This document shows, in pieces, positions 41,602 to 50,706 of a stretch of DNA of 64,000 nucleotides. The stretch is taken from NCBI RefSeq assembly GCF_024346395.1, contig NZ_JAGQCW010000003.1, positions 225,337 to 289,336 of the forward strand, in the 5' to 3' direction. The notes under the pieces were generated by a model. It did no database searches and had not been told where the DNA came from. It saw only the letters and a list, made by a program, of their open reading frames with translations. The stretch comes from Cyanobium sp. AMD-g. Lineage in GTDB: Bacteria; Cyanobacteriota; Cyanobacteriia; PCC-6307; Cyanobiaceae. Both the position numbers and the translations under genes were made by a program. How positions within the stretch are numbered: position 1 is the first letter of the stretch; the number at the start of each line of letters is the position of its first letter.

Positions 41602-42651
41602 TCAGCTCCCGGCAGCGCCGACAGATCCGATCCGCAGCACCTTCGCCCCCCGCCCCTGGCCGGTGCGCAGGTCCTGCAGGGCCCGGTTGGCTTCCGCCAG
41701 GGGGTACTCCCGCACCTCCGGGCGGATCCCGGCGGCGCTGGCCAGGGCCAGAAACTCCCGCACGTCGGCGCGGGTCACGTTGGCCACCGAGCGGATCTCC
41801 TTCTCGCGCCAGAGGTCGCGCGGGTAGTCGAGGCGCAGCAGGGCGGCCTTGTCAGCCTCCTGCTTGCCGATGGCGTTGATCACCAGCCGGCCGCCGGGAT
41901 GCAGGTTCTTCAGGGCGGCCACCACGGGCGTCCAGGCCGGCGTGGTGTCGATCACGGCGTGGAGCTTCACGGGGGATTCGGCTTCGGTGGCCCCGGCCCA
42001 GGTGGCCCCCAGTTCCAGGGCGAAGGCCCGCTGCACGGCGCTGCGGGCGAACACGAACACCCGTGAAGCCGGAAAGCGGTGGCGCACCATCGGCAGCACC
42101 AGGTGGGCCGAAGCCCCGAAGCCGGTGAGCCCCAGATCCTGCCCATCCACCAGGCCGCTCAGCGCCAGCGAGCGGTAACCGATCGCCCCGGCGCAGAGCA
42201 TCGGCGCCACCGCCACGGCCTCCAGCCCCGCCGGCAGGGGATGGGCGAACGCCGCCGGCACGGTCACGTACTCCGCGTAGCCGCCGTTCACATCCCGCCC
42301 GGTGGCCACGAAGGCCGGGCAGAGGTTCTCCCGGCCGCTGCGGCAGAACGCGCAGCGGCCGCAGGCGTGGAAGATCCAGGCGATGCCCACCGCGTCGCCC
42401 GGAGCGAAGCCTTCGGCGCCGGCGCCGCTGGCGGCGACGCTGCCGACGATCTGATGGCCCGGGATCACCGGAAACCGGGGTGGCGGTGTGCGTCCCTCGA
42501 TCTCATCGAGTTCGGTGTGGCACACCCCGCAGACCGCCACCTTCACCAGCAGGTCGCCTGGCCCCGGCACGGGCCGCGGCAGCTCCATCGGCACCAGCGG
42601 GGCCGGTGTGCGCGCCATGTCGCCGCAGGCCTGGAGCACCATCGCCTTCAT
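41602..42651 (-). CDS. Zinc-dependent alcohol dehydrogenase family protein
   Basis: A 349-residue MDR enzyme. Seen: catalytic zinc CGVCHTELDEIEG, PGHQIVGSVAASG, the structural zinc loop CGRCAFCRSGRENLC, and a cofactor region LTGFGASAHLVLPM, in which the second Gly of the usual GxGxxG is Ala (GFGASA). It belongs to the broad-specificity zinc-alcohol-dehydrogenase group. ATG 42651 begins the core fold (MKAMVLQACG); the open frame upstream adds nothing recognisable. Confidence 0.88.
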   Translation of the reverse strand: MKAMVLQACGDMARTPAPLVPMELPRPVPGPGDLLVKVAVCGVCHTELDEIEGRTPPPRFPVIPGHQIVGSVAASGAGAEGFAPGDAVGIAWIFHACGRCAFCRSGRENLCPAFVATGRDVNGGYAEYVTVPAAFAHPLPAGLEAVAVAPMLCAGAIGYRSLALSGLVDGQDLGLTGFGASAHLVLPMVRHRFPASRVFVFARSAVQRAFALELGATWAGATEAESPVKLHAVIDTTPAWTPVVAALKNLHPGGRLVINAIGKQEADKAALLRLDYPRDLWREKEIRSVANVTRADVREFLALASAAGIRPEVREYPLAEANRALQDLRTGQGRGAKVLRIGSVGAAGS

Positions 42652-42813
42652 GTCGGCCTCCCCGGCGGCCCGGCGCAGGCTCCGGGCACGCGTTGCTGTT
42701 TCCACTCTGGCGCCCTTGGCGGTCGCCGGTCCGGACTGGAGGCGGCAGGGGGCTTCGGGCTGCCCACACTGGGAACGGGGCCCTGCCCCCTTCCACCGTT
42801 CGCGAGTCCTCCC

Positions 42814-43065
42814 ATGCCTGAACCGATGGTTGCCGCCAGGACGCCCATCAGCGTGAAGCTGGAGCAGGGCAAGGAGTACCTCTATTGCGTCTGCGGCCGC
42901 TCAGCGGACCAGCCCTTCTGCGATGGATCCCACGAAGGCAGCGGCTTCACGCCCCTGTCCTTCGTGGCCGAGAGCAGCGGCAGGGCGCTCCTCTGCCGCT
43001 GCAAGCAGACCGCCACACCCCCCTGGTGCGACGGAAGCCATGCGCGCGTTCCCGCCGGCCCTTAG
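42814..43065 (+). CDS. CDGSH iron-sulfur domain protein (two motifs)
   Basis: An 83-residue protein with two CDGSH motifs: CVCGRSADQPFCDGSH (31-46) and CRCKQTATPPWCDGSH. Each would bind a 2Fe-2S cluster through three Cys and one His. Small double-CDGSH proteins are common in bacteria and are thought to act in redox or cluster transfer. The gene is divergent from the alcohol dehydrogenase. Confidence 0.92.
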   Translation: MPEPMVAARTPISVKLEQGKEYLYCVCGRSADQPFCDGSHEGSGFTPLSFVAESSGRALLCRCKQTATPPWCDGSHARVPAGP

Positions 43066-43120
43066 GGGCGGGCGTGCCGGAGGGGGGATCGTTAGGCTCC
43101 GCTGAGATCCGTGGCGGGAG

Positions 43121-44032
43121 ATGGAGGAGAAACTCGTCTTCGTGAGTGTGGGTGCCACCGCCACGCCGGAGCAGGAAGCCTTCGTGCGATCGATCGAAGA
43201 GCGCCTGCGCAGTGAATCACTGACACCGAAAACGGTCGGCCGCAACACCTTCAGCGCCGATGCACCGCTGAAGGCCATCACCGAACTGATGGAGCGCTGT
43301 TCCGGGATTGTGGTGATTGCCCTGGAACGCCGTTACTTTCCCGCCGGCCTCGACAAGCGCGGTGGCCCGCACCAGGTGAGCCTCACAGACACCCGATTGC
43401 CGACCCCCTGGAATCAGATCGAGGCGGCGATGGCTTACACCAAGCACCTGCCCCTGCTCGTCATCGTTGAAGCGGGCCTGAAGGCCGAAGGCTTGCTGGA
43501 ATCGGGCTACGACTGGTACGTGCAGACCCTGCCCCTGGAGGCGACGGCCCTGGGCTCCAATGAATTCAATGGGGTGCTGGCCGACTGGAAGGAGAAGGTG
43601 CTGGAGCTGGGCGTGCCGCCCGGACCCAGGCTGCAGGGGCTGAATCCTGCCGAGATGTCCATCGCCGACCTGCTCGGTGCCCTCCGGCCGGTCCAGCTGT
43701 GGAGTGTGCTGATCGCCCTGGCCGGGCTGCTGGCCGGGGCCTTCAGCCTTGGCGCCCGGCTGGTCCCCCCCTTGAAGCCGAGTCCGACGCCAGCGCAGGG
43801 CGCTTCCCTGCCGGCCCCTTCAGCCAGCCGTCCCGGCGCCCTGGCGCTCGAGCACCTCCACACAGCGCCCGCACAGGCTGGGGTGGCTGGGGTGCGCACC
43901 GATGTCGTCCTCGTGGTGCCAGCAGCGCTCGCACTTGCTCCCGGTCGCCCTGGCGATCCGCACCGTGACGCCCTCCTCCCCGATCTCCGCCAGCGGCGCC
44001 TCCAGGGGCGCGCCGCCGAGGCGCAGGGCTGA
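43121..44032 (+). CDS. TIR-like domain protein with membrane segment, running antisense into ileS
   Basis: A 303-codon frame. Residues 1-165 look like a TIR-like/nucleoside-hydrolase fold: KLVFVSVGATATPEQEAFVR, ITELMERCSGIVVIALERRYF, then TPWNQIEAAMAYTKHLPLLVIVE with Glu101 in the position of the catalytic Glu of TIR/NDT proteins. A transmembrane segment follows (LWSVLIALAGLLAGAFSLGA, 193-212). Beyond residue 233 (position 43820) the frame is antisense to the conserved C-terminus of ileS, and the encoded Ala/Arg-rich tail is probably not selected. The natural stop may have been lost. NAD-hydrolysing or nucleotide-sensing roles are inference only. Confidence 0.6.
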   Translation: MEEKLVFVSVGATATPEQEAFVRSIEERLRSESLTPKTVGRNTFSADAPLKAITELMERCSGIVVIALERRYFPAGLDKRGGPHQVSLTDTRLPTPWNQIEAAMAYTKHLPLLVIVEAGLKAEGLLESGYDWYVQTLPLEATALGSNEFNGVLADWKEKVLELGVPPGPRLQGLNPAEMSIADLLGALRPVQLWSVLIALAGLLAGAFSLGARLVPPLKPSPTPAQGASLPAPSASRPGALALEHLHTAPAQAGVAGVRTDVVLVVPAALALAPGRPGDPHRDALLPDLRQRRLQGRAAEAQG

Positions 44033-46735
44033 CACCAGCAGCCAGTCGGCCAGGTTGTCGACCTCGGGGTGGGGGCTGGCGTCCAGCAGGTCCAGGGCCT
44101 CCCGCAGCGGGCTCGCCTCCACCAGCTCCAGCTGCACCTGGGCCTCAAGGGAGGCGCCCAGTTCCCCCCGGCCCCGGCAGCCCTCCAGCGTCCGGTTCAC
44201 CTGGGCGCGCAGCTCCAGGATCCGCTGCATCGGCGCCACCAGCTCCGGTGCCGCCCAGGTGGCCGGCACCGTGGGCCAGCCCCGCTCGAACACCGAGGCC
44301 TCGGCCACCGGGTAGGGCAGGTTCTGCCAGATGTCCTCGGCCATGTGACACAGAACCGGCGCGATCAGCCCCGCCAGCCGTTCCACCACCAGGTGCAGCA
44401 CGGTCTGGCAGCTGCGCCGCCGGGCGTCGCCGGCCGCACTCACATAGAGGCGGTCCTTGGCGATGTCGAGATAGACATTGGAGAGGTCCACCACGCAGAA
44501 GTTCTGCAGGGCCTGGAAGAAGCGGTAGAACTCGAAGCGCTCGAAATCGGCGCTCACCTCCTCGATCAGGCTGGCGGTGCGCTGCAGCATCCAGCGATCC
44601 AGCAGGGGCAGATCCGCGATCGGCACGGCATGCTCCGCCGGCACGAAATCGTGCAGGTTGCCCAGCAGATAGCGGGCCGTGTTGCGCACCTTGCGGTACA
44701 CATCCGCCAGCTGTTTGACGATCCCCGGACCCAGGGGCACGTCGGCGGAATAATCCACCGAACTCACCCACAGCCGCAGCACATCGGCGCCGTAGGACGG
44801 CTCCTGTTTCTCGTTCTTGCCCCCTTCCACCAGGACGAGGGGGTCCACCACATTGCCGAGCGATTTGCTCATCTTGCGGCCCTTCTCATCGAGGGTGAAG
44901 CCGTGGGTGAGCACCCGGCGGTAGGGCGCCTGTCCGTTCACCGCCACCGAGGTGAGCAGGCTGCTCTGGAACCAGCCGCGGTGCTGGTCGGAGCCCTCCA
45001 GATACAGGTCGGCGGGATAACCCAGCCCGCGGCCTTCGAGCACGGCGGCCCAGGAGGAGCCCGAGTCGAACCACACATCCATCGTGTCGGTGCCTTTGCG
45101 CCACTGGTCGGCCTCCTCGGCCCAGGCCGGCGGCAGCAGGCCCGCCTCGTCCCGCTCCCACCAGACATCGGCGCCGTGCTCGGCGATCAGGGCTTCGGCG
45201 TGGGCCAGGGTGTCGGCGTTGAGCAGCACCTCGCCGGTTGTGCGGTGATAAAAAACCGGGATCGGCACCCCCCAGGAGCGCTGGCGGGAGATGCACCAGT
45301 CGCCCCGGTCCCGGACCATCGCCTCGATGCGGTTGCGGCCGCTGGCCGGCAGCCACTCCACCGCCGCGATCGCCTCCAGGGCCTGGGCGCGGAAGCCGTC
45401 GACGGAGGCGAACCACTGTTCGGTGGCCCGGAAGATGGTCGGTTTCTTCGTGCGCCAGTCGTAGGGGTAGCGGTGCTCGTAGCGCTGCTCGGCCAGCAGC
45501 AGCCCGGCATCCCGCAGGGCGGTGATGATCGCCGGGTTGGCGTCCTTGAGCACGTTGAGCCCGGCGAAGGGGCCGGCCTCGGCGGTGAGGGTGCCGGCCT
45601 CGTCCACCGGGCAGAGCACCGGCAGGCCGTACTTGTTGCCGGTGTGGAAGTCGTCGACACCGTGCCCCGGGGCGGTGTGCACCAGGCCGGTGCCGGTTTC
45701 GGTGGTGATGTAGTCGCCGCCGATCACCACGGGGCTGGTGCGATCCAGCAGCGGATGGCGGTACAGGATCCCCTCCAGCTGGGCCCCCTTGAGGGTGAGC
45801 AGCGGTTCGAGCGGGCGCTCCAGGCTGGTGCGCAGCTGCTCCACCAGCTGGGCGGCCACCACCAGGTAGCGGGGGGTGCCGCCGTTGGTGGTGCCGTCCC
45901 GGCAGATGGCGTAATCGAGCTGGCCATTCACCGACACCGCCAGGTTGGCCGGCAGCGTCCAGGGGGTGGTGGTCCAGATGGCCACGAACAGCTGCTCCCG
46001 GTGGGCCGCATCGGTGGGTCCGTCGATGCCGGCGGCCGCCAGGATCGCGGCCACGGCTTCCGGCAATTCCACCACCGGGAAGGCCACGTAGACGCTGGGG
46101 GAGGTGTGGCCGTCGGGGTACTCCAGCTCGGCCTCGGCCAGGGCGGTGCGGGAACTGGGGCTCCAGTGCACCGGCTTGAGGCCCCGGTAGATGTGGCCGG
46201 CCAGCACCATGCGGCCGAACACGCCGATCTGGGCGGCCTCGTAGGGCTTCTGAAGCGTCAGGTAGGGCTCGTCCCAGTCGGCCCAGATGCCCCAGCGCCG
46301 GAAGCCGCCCATCTGGCCCTCCACCTGCTCGAGGGCGTAGGCATGGGCCCGGCGCCGCAGGTCGATCGGGGTGAGCTGCCGCCGCTCCTCACTGCCCAGG
46401 CCCTGCAGCACCTTCAGTTCGATCGGCAGGCCGTGGCAGTCCCAGCCCGGCACGAACCGGGCCCGCTTCCCCTGCAGCAGGGCGTGCTTGTTGATGATGT
46501 CCTTGAGGATCTTGTTGAGGGCGTGCCCCACGTGCAGGGCGCCGTTGGCGTAGGGCGGTCCGTCGTGGAGGGTGAAGGGTTCGCCCGGGTTGCCGCGGCT
46601 CAGCCGCCCATACAGATCGTGCGCCTTCCAGAAGGCCTGCAGTTCCGGCTCCCGCACCTTGGCGTTGGCCCGCATCGCGAAGGGCGTCTGCAGCAGGTTG
46701 AGCGTGTCCTTGTAGGACGCCGGGCTTGCCGTCAC
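43820..46735 (-). CDS. ileS: Isoleucyl-tRNA synthetase
   Basis: A 971-residue class I synthetase that charges tRNA-Ile. Seen: the HIGH-type motif GALHVGHALNK, the editing domain TTTPWTLPANLAVSV, KMSKSLGNVVDP (KMSKS motif), and the C-terminal zinc finger KCERCWHHEDDIGAHP...LCGRC. The GTG at 46735 (TASPASYKDTLNLLQTPFAM) agrees with the conserved N-terminus of picocyanobacterial IleS. Full length, no disruption. The 3' end is overlapped by the convergent TIR-like frame. Confidence 0.97.
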   Translation of the reverse strand: MTASPASYKDTLNLLQTPFAMRANAKVREPELQAFWKAHDLYGRLSRGNPGEPFTLHDGPPYANGALHVGHALNKILKDIINKHALLQGKRARFVPGWDCHGLPIELKVLQGLGSEERRQLTPIDLRRRAHAYALEQVEGQMGGFRRWGIWADWDEPYLTLQKPYEAAQIGVFGRMVLAGHIYRGLKPVHWSPSSRTALAEAELEYPDGHTSPSVYVAFPVVELPEAVAAILAAAGIDGPTDAAHREQLFVAIWTTTPWTLPANLAVSVNGQLDYAICRDGTTNGGTPRYLVVAAQLVEQLRTSLERPLEPLLTLKGAQLEGILYRHPLLDRTSPVVIGGDYITTETGTGLVHTAPGHGVDDFHTGNKYGLPVLCPVDEAGTLTAEAGPFAGLNVLKDANPAIITALRDAGLLLAEQRYEHRYPYDWRTKKPTIFRATEQWFASVDGFRAQALEAIAAVEWLPASGRNRIEAMVRDRGDWCISRQRSWGVPIPVFYHRTTGEVLLNADTLAHAEALIAEHGADVWWERDEAGLLPPAWAEEADQWRKGTDTMDVWFDSGSSWAAVLEGRGLGYPADLYLEGSDQHRGWFQSSLLTSVAVNGQAPYRRVLTHGFTLDEKGRKMSKSLGNVVDPLVLVEGGKNEKQEPSYGADVLRLWVSSVDYSADVPLGPGIVKQLADVYRKVRNTARYLLGNLHDFVPAEHAVPIADLPLLDRWMLQRTASLIEEVSADFERFEFYRFFQALQNFCVVDLSNVYLDIAKDRLYVSAAGDARRRSCQTVLHLVVERLAGLIAPVLCHMAEDIWQNLPYPVAEASVFERGWPTVPATWAAPELVAPMQRILELRAQVNRTLEGCRGRGELGASLEAQVQLELVEASPLREALDLLDASPHPEVDNLADWLLVSALRLGGAPLEAPLAEIGEEGVTVRIARATGSKCERCWHHEDDIGAHPSHPSLCGRCVEVLERQGAGTAG

Positions 46736-46760
46736 GTCGCCGGGGCGCGAGAAGGCTGGA

Positions 46761-47474
46761 TTATCCCGCCTCGCCGAGACCCTCCCCCGGCTCCGGCGTC
46801 GCCGGCTCGGGCGGGGCTTCCGGCAGCGCCTGCTCCAGCAGGGCGTCGATCTCCTCGAAGCTGCTGACGACGGGGGGATCCGCTTCCGGCACCGCCGGCA
46901 TCTCCACCTCCACCTCTGCCACTGCCACCTCCACCACTGCCACTGCCACTGCCGCTTCTGCTTCTGCCGTTGGTTCAGGCACCTCGGCAACGTCCGGCGC
47001 CGCTTCGGGCACCACGGCTTCGGGCCGCACCCATTTCTTGGTGCTGGCGGGGCGGGCCTTGCGCCGTTCCGCCAGCCACGACCCCAGCCCGCCCACCACG
47101 CCGCTGGCCAGTTGCAGCAGGCGGCCGAGGGAGGCGCCGATCTGGCTCAGGCTGGTCTGCCAGCGCTCCACCGACCACAGCCGTTGGCGTTCCTCCTCCG
47201 TCAGCAGGCGCCAGCGGCCCTGGCCCACTTCCACCCCCAGCCGGCCGATCAGCAGGCCGCCGCACAGCACCGCCAGCATCGGTGCCCCCGTGAGCCGCTC
47301 GGCGCTGGTGACCAGCACCAGGCCCAGCAGCAGCACCACCGCCCCCCAGACCGAGTCCCGGGCCCGACTCAGTTCGGAGGCCAGCAGCGGCAGCAGCAAC
47401 AGCAGCAGCCCGAGCAGCAGCGCCAGGAAGCCTCCGAGGGTGGCAAGCATGGCCAGGACAACGTCTCTGCCCAT
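46761..47474 (-). CDS. Ycf66-like membrane protein
   Basis: A 237-residue protein with three or four N-terminal helices (MLATLGGFLALLLGLLLLLL, WGAVVLLLGLVLVTSAERLT, MLAVLCGGLLIGRLGVEVGQ), then LTEEERQRLWSVERWQTSLS. The C-terminal third is a low-complexity Ala/Val/Glu/Pro tail. The first 110 residues recall proteins that picocyanobacterial genomes annotate as Ycf66 family; function unknown. It is 25 bases upstream of ileS on the same strand and probably cotranscribed. Confidence 0.7.
   Translation of the reverse strand: MGRDVVLAMLATLGGFLALLLGLLLLLLPLLASELSRARDSVWGAVVLLLGLVLVTSAERLTGAPMLAVLCGGLLIGRLGVEVGQGRWRLLTEEERQRLWSVERWQTSLSQIGASLGRLLQLASGVVGGLGSWLAERRKARPASTKKWVRPEAVVPEAAPDVAEVPEPTAEAEAAVAVAVVEVAVAEVEVEMPAVPEADPPVVSSFEEIDALLEQALPEAPPEPATPEPGEGLGEAG
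46905..46975 (-). repeat. Short tandem repeats encoding the Val/Ala/Glu tail
   Basis: GCCACTGCCACCTCCACCACTGCC-like 6- and 9-base units recur, encoding AVAVAVVEVAVAEVEVEM in the Ycf66-like protein. The units are multiples of three, so slippage would change tail length without breaking the frame. Confidence 0.6.
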
Positions 47475-47541
47475 TCTGAGCGGTGACGCTGGGGCTGCTT
47501 CGTCCGGGTGACGCCGGCGAACCTGCTTAGAGTCGCTCAGC

Positions 47542-47623
<82 letters not shown>

Positions 47624-47702
47624 TCCCTCCCAGTGATCCAGGCCAGCCCAGGTGTGCCGTTTGGACGGCACACCTACGCTGCCCACCATCTGGAACCGAA
47701 GC

Positions 47703-49253
47703 ATGAAGAGCCCTCTCCGCCAGCTCACGGCGCTGCTCCTGGGAGCTGGGTCGCTGCTGGCGGGGGCTCCCGCCCAGGCGCTGGAACAGATCCAGCTGAT
47801 GCTTCCCCTGATCGATACCCCGTTCAAGATCCGGCTCAACGAGCTCCGCGATCAGCGCAAACTGCTCTCCGGCGACAGCGATCTCGCCGAGCTCGACCGG
47901 GCCACCGATGGGGCGATCGGCCGCCGGCTGGTCGAGGCTTTCCAGACCCCCCTCCCCCTGCCGGTCAAGGCCTTCGCCGAGCAGTCGGTGGGGTCGCCCC
48001 TGGTCAACCAGGTGCTGCTGCTGCTCTCGTCGGTGGTGATCGTGGAGGGGGTGTCCCAGCCGCTCGACACCAAGGAGCTGGCCGCCTCGCTGGCCACCAG
48101 CCAGGCGAAGGGCAGCCTCAACCTGCTGGAGGTGCTGGAGGCCCTGCCAGGCAAGAGCGCCTCGGTGGATCTGCAGCGGGTGGTCCTTGCCATTGATCGC
48201 GTCACCAGGCAGCAACGTCTGGGCAACTCCCTGGTGACATCCCAGCCCGCCGCCGCGATCAACCCGGCCTTCAGCCAGACGGGGCCGCAGGCGGTGAAGC
48301 GCCAGGAGTTGGCGATCCCCGTCAAGCACCGCCCCAAGCCCCTGCAGGTGGTCACGATCCAGCCCGAAGCGGGCTCCAATGGCCGCCTGGTGCTGATCTC
48401 CCATGGGCTCTGGGACGACCCGGAGAGCTTCGAGGGCTGGGGCCGGCACCTGGCCAGCCATGGCTACACCGTGCTGCTGCCCCGCCACCCCGGCAGCGAC
48501 CGCTCCCAGCAGCAGGCCATGCTCTCCGGCCAGATGCCGCCCCCCAAGCCGGAGGACCTGAAGCTGCGGCCCATGGACATGAGCGCGGTGATCGATGCGG
48601 CGGCGGCGGGCAGCCTGGCGTTGCCGGCGGGCCTGCGCACCGACAACGTCGTGGCGATGGGCCAGTCCTATGGCGCCACCACGGTGCTGCAGCTGGCCGG
48701 CGCCCGTCCCAGCGCCAGCCTGCTCAACCGCTTCTGCAAGGACGTCACCAACTCAGAGCGCAACATCAGTTGGGTGCTGCAGTGCAGTTTCCTCACCTCC
48801 GCTGACCAGGCCGGCCTGGCCGACCCCCGCATCAAGGCGGTGGTGGCGGTCAGCCCGCCGATGTCACTGCTGTTCGACCAGGGCTCAGGCCGCACCATGA
48901 ACGCCCGGGCACTGGTGGTGAGCGGCAGTCGCGACTGGGTGGTGCCCTCCGGGCCCGAGGCGCTGCGCCCCATGGCCCTGGAGGCGCGCAACGCCGGCGG
49001 CGGCCACCGGCTGGTGCTGGCCAAAGATGGCGACCACTTCAACCTGCGCTCCTCCTACGAGCAGGGGGGCGGGTCCCTGCGGGGGCTGCTGCTCGCCTGG
49101 ACCGATGGCGCCTTTGCCGCCGGAGCCGCCGCGGCCCCCGGCCCGAGCGCCCCGTCGCTGCTGCCCCCCGATGGCTGGGGCGACACGGAGTTCCCCCTGG
49201 TGGACGTCACCGCCGGCCTGCGCACCCTGCCGATCGGGCCCAGCCAGCCGTGA
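47703..49253 (+). CDS. DUF1400 alpha/beta hydrolase, exported
   Basis: A 516-residue protein: signal peptide ending at APAQA (about 24), a DUF1400 domain of about 140 residues (QIQLMLPLIDTPFKIRLNEL), then an alpha/beta hydrolase with VLISHGLWDDPESFEGWGRH (oxyanion loop) and the nucleophile elbow MGQSYGATTVLQ. A late His in KDGDHFNLR completes the triad. This domain pair is typical of cyanobacteria and predicted to be a periplasmic lipase/esterase or dienelactone-hydrolase-like enzyme. Starts 79 bases after tRNA-Leu. Confidence 0.88.
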   Translation: MKSPLRQLTALLLGAGSLLAGAPAQALEQIQLMLPLIDTPFKIRLNELRDQRKLLSGDSDLAELDRATDGAIGRRLVEAFQTPLPLPVKAFAEQSVGSPLVNQVLLLLSSVVIVEGVSQPLDTKELAASLATSQAKGSLNLLEVLEALPGKSASVDLQRVVLAIDRVTRQQRLGNSLVTSQPAAAINPAFSQTGPQAVKRQELAIPVKHRPKPLQVVTIQPEAGSNGRLVLISHGLWDDPESFEGWGRHLASHGYTVLLPRHPGSDRSQQQAMLSGQMPPPKPEDLKLRPMDMSAVIDAAAAGSLALPAGLRTDNVVAMGQSYGATTVLQLAGARPSASLLNRFCKDVTNSERNISWVLQCSFLTSADQAGLADPRIKAVVAVSPPMSLLFDQGSGRTMNARALVVSGSRDWVVPSGPEALRPMALEARNAGGGHRLVLAKDGDHFNLRSSYEQGGGSLRGLLLAWTDGAFAAGAAAAPGPSAPSLLPPDGWGDTEFPLVDVTAGLRTLPIGPSQP

Positions 49254-49338
49254 CGGCGCCGTCCCGGATCCGGTCGCGGCGCAGGGGCGTCTTCCGTAAT
49301 CTGGGGCCTCCATTGGGGATCCGGACCTGGCCCAGGTC

Positions 49339-50361
49339 ATGAAAGAGTCGCTGGCCCCCTCATCCGCCGCCGTCGTGGCCACCACCACGGCCGTGCCGAG
49401 GCTGAGCGTTCCAAGGGAGTATCTGGATCCCCCGGCCGCCTGGAACCCCACGGTGGGCCTGTTCCTGGCCGGCTACGGCCTGGCGGCCCTGACGATCTGG
49501 GGCTGGTTCGTGGGGGGCTGGCCCCTGCCGGCCCTGCTGGCCCTGGGTTTTCTGGCCCTGCACCTGGAGGGCACCGTGATCCACGACGCCTGCCACAACG
49601 CCGCCCACCCCAATCGCATCTGGAACGCGGTGATGGGCCACGGCGCCGCCCTGCTGCTGGGCTTCAGTTTCCCGGTGTTCACGCGGGTGCACCTGCAGCA
49701 CCATGCCCACGTCAACGATCCCAAGCTCGACCCCGACCACATCGTCAGCACCTTCGGGCCCCTGTGGCTGATCGCGCCGCGATTTTTCTATCACGAAGTC
49801 TTCTTCTTCCGCCATCGTCTCTGGCGCCACAACGAGCTGTTCGAGTGGGTGCTGGCCCGCACCATCTTCGTGCTGATCGTGGTGGCGGCGGCCCAGCACA
49901 ACTTCCTGCCCTTCGTGTTCAACTGCTGGTTCGCCCCGGCCCTGATGGTGGGGGTCACCCTGGGCCTGTTCTTCGACTATCTGCCCCACCGGCCCTTCCA
50001 GTCCCGCAACCGCTGGCACAACGCCCGGGTGTACCCCAGCAGGCTGATGAACTGGCTGATCATGGGCCAGAACTATCACCTGATTCATCACCTCTGGCCC
50101 TCGATCCCCTGGTTTGAATACCAGCCGGCGTATCACGCCACCAAGCCGATTCTGGATGCCAAGGGTTCACCCCAGCGGCTGGGATTGTTCGAAAGCCGCA
50201 CCGACAGCCTCAACTTCCTCTACGACATCTTCCTTGGCGTGCGCTCCCACAAGAAGCGTCGCAGCCGCCTGCGGCCCATCGTCCGGCTGATGCCCACCCG
50301 CCATGCCCGCCGGCGGGTTCTGGAACTGCTGCACCGCACCGCCGTCTCACCGGTGCGCTGA
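49339..50361 (+). CDS. crtR: Beta-carotene hydroxylase, fatty-acid-desaturase type
   Basis: A 340-residue di-iron membrane hydroxylase that converts beta-carotene to zeaxanthin. The three His boxes are HDACH (82-86), HLQHHAH (118-124) and, near 251, HLIHHLWP; DYLPHRPFQSRNRWHN is also typical of CrtR. Length and motif spacing match cyanobacterial CrtR. Single gene, with gatC convergent 24 bases downstream. Confidence 0.95.
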   Translation: MKESLAPSSAAVVATTTAVPRLSVPREYLDPPAAWNPTVGLFLAGYGLAALTIWGWFVGGWPLPALLALGFLALHLEGTVIHDACHNAAHPNRIWNAVMGHGAALLLGFSFPVFTRVHLQHHAHVNDPKLDPDHIVSTFGPLWLIAPRFFYHEVFFFRHRLWRHNELFEWVLARTIFVLIVVAAAQHNFLPFVFNCWFAPALMVGVTLGLFFDYLPHRPFQSRNRWHNARVYPSRLMNWLIMGQNYHLIHHLWPSIPWFEYQPAYHATKPILDAKGSPQRLGLFESRTDSLNFLYDIFLGVRSHKKRRSRLRPIVRLMPTRHARRRVLELLHRTAVSPVR

Positions 50362-50385
50362 GAGCCTGCCGCCCGGATCCCCGCC

Positions 50386-50679
50386 TCAGTCCCCCAGGAT
50401 CCGGGGCACCCGGAAGAAATCACCTTCCCGCTGGGGGGCGAGCGACAGCAGTTCCTCCCGCACCGGCGTGGGGTCCACCGCGTCCGGGCGGGTCACGTTG
50501 ACCACCTCCACGGCCCGGGTGGTGGGGGGCACCCCTTCGGTGTCCACCTGCTCCAGATGGGCCACGTAATCCAGGATCCGCTCGAGCTGGCCGGTGTAGG
50601 TGGCGATGCGCTCTTCCGGCAGGGCCAGGCGGGCCAGCTGGGCCACCTTGCGCACGTCCTCTTCAGAGATCCGCCCCAT
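50386..50679 (-). CDS. gatC: Glutamyl-tRNA(Gln)/aspartyl-tRNA(Asn) amidotransferase subunit C
   Basis: A 97-residue subunit of GatCAB, which converts Glu-tRNA(Gln) to Gln-tRNA(Gln). Seen: [40 protein letters not shown], and the C-terminal [10 protein letters not shown] typical of GatC. ATG 50679 matches the conserved N-terminus; ATG 50694 adds five residues. It lies 28 bases downstream of the creatininase-family gene and may share its transcript. Confidence 0.94.
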   Translation of the reverse strand: MGRISEEDVRKVAQLARLALPEERIATYTGQLERILDYVAHLEQVDTEGVPPTTRAVEVVNVTRPDAVDPTPVREELLSLAPQREGDFFRVPRILGD

Positions 50680-50706
50680 CGTCCGTTCACACATCCGGAC
50701 CCGAAC

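Noticed and set aside
46905..46975. Short regular repeats considered as a CRISPR array
   Set aside because: Units are 6-9 bases without spacers and lie inside a coding frame. No CRISPR-like repeat-spacer pattern was seen anywhere in the window.
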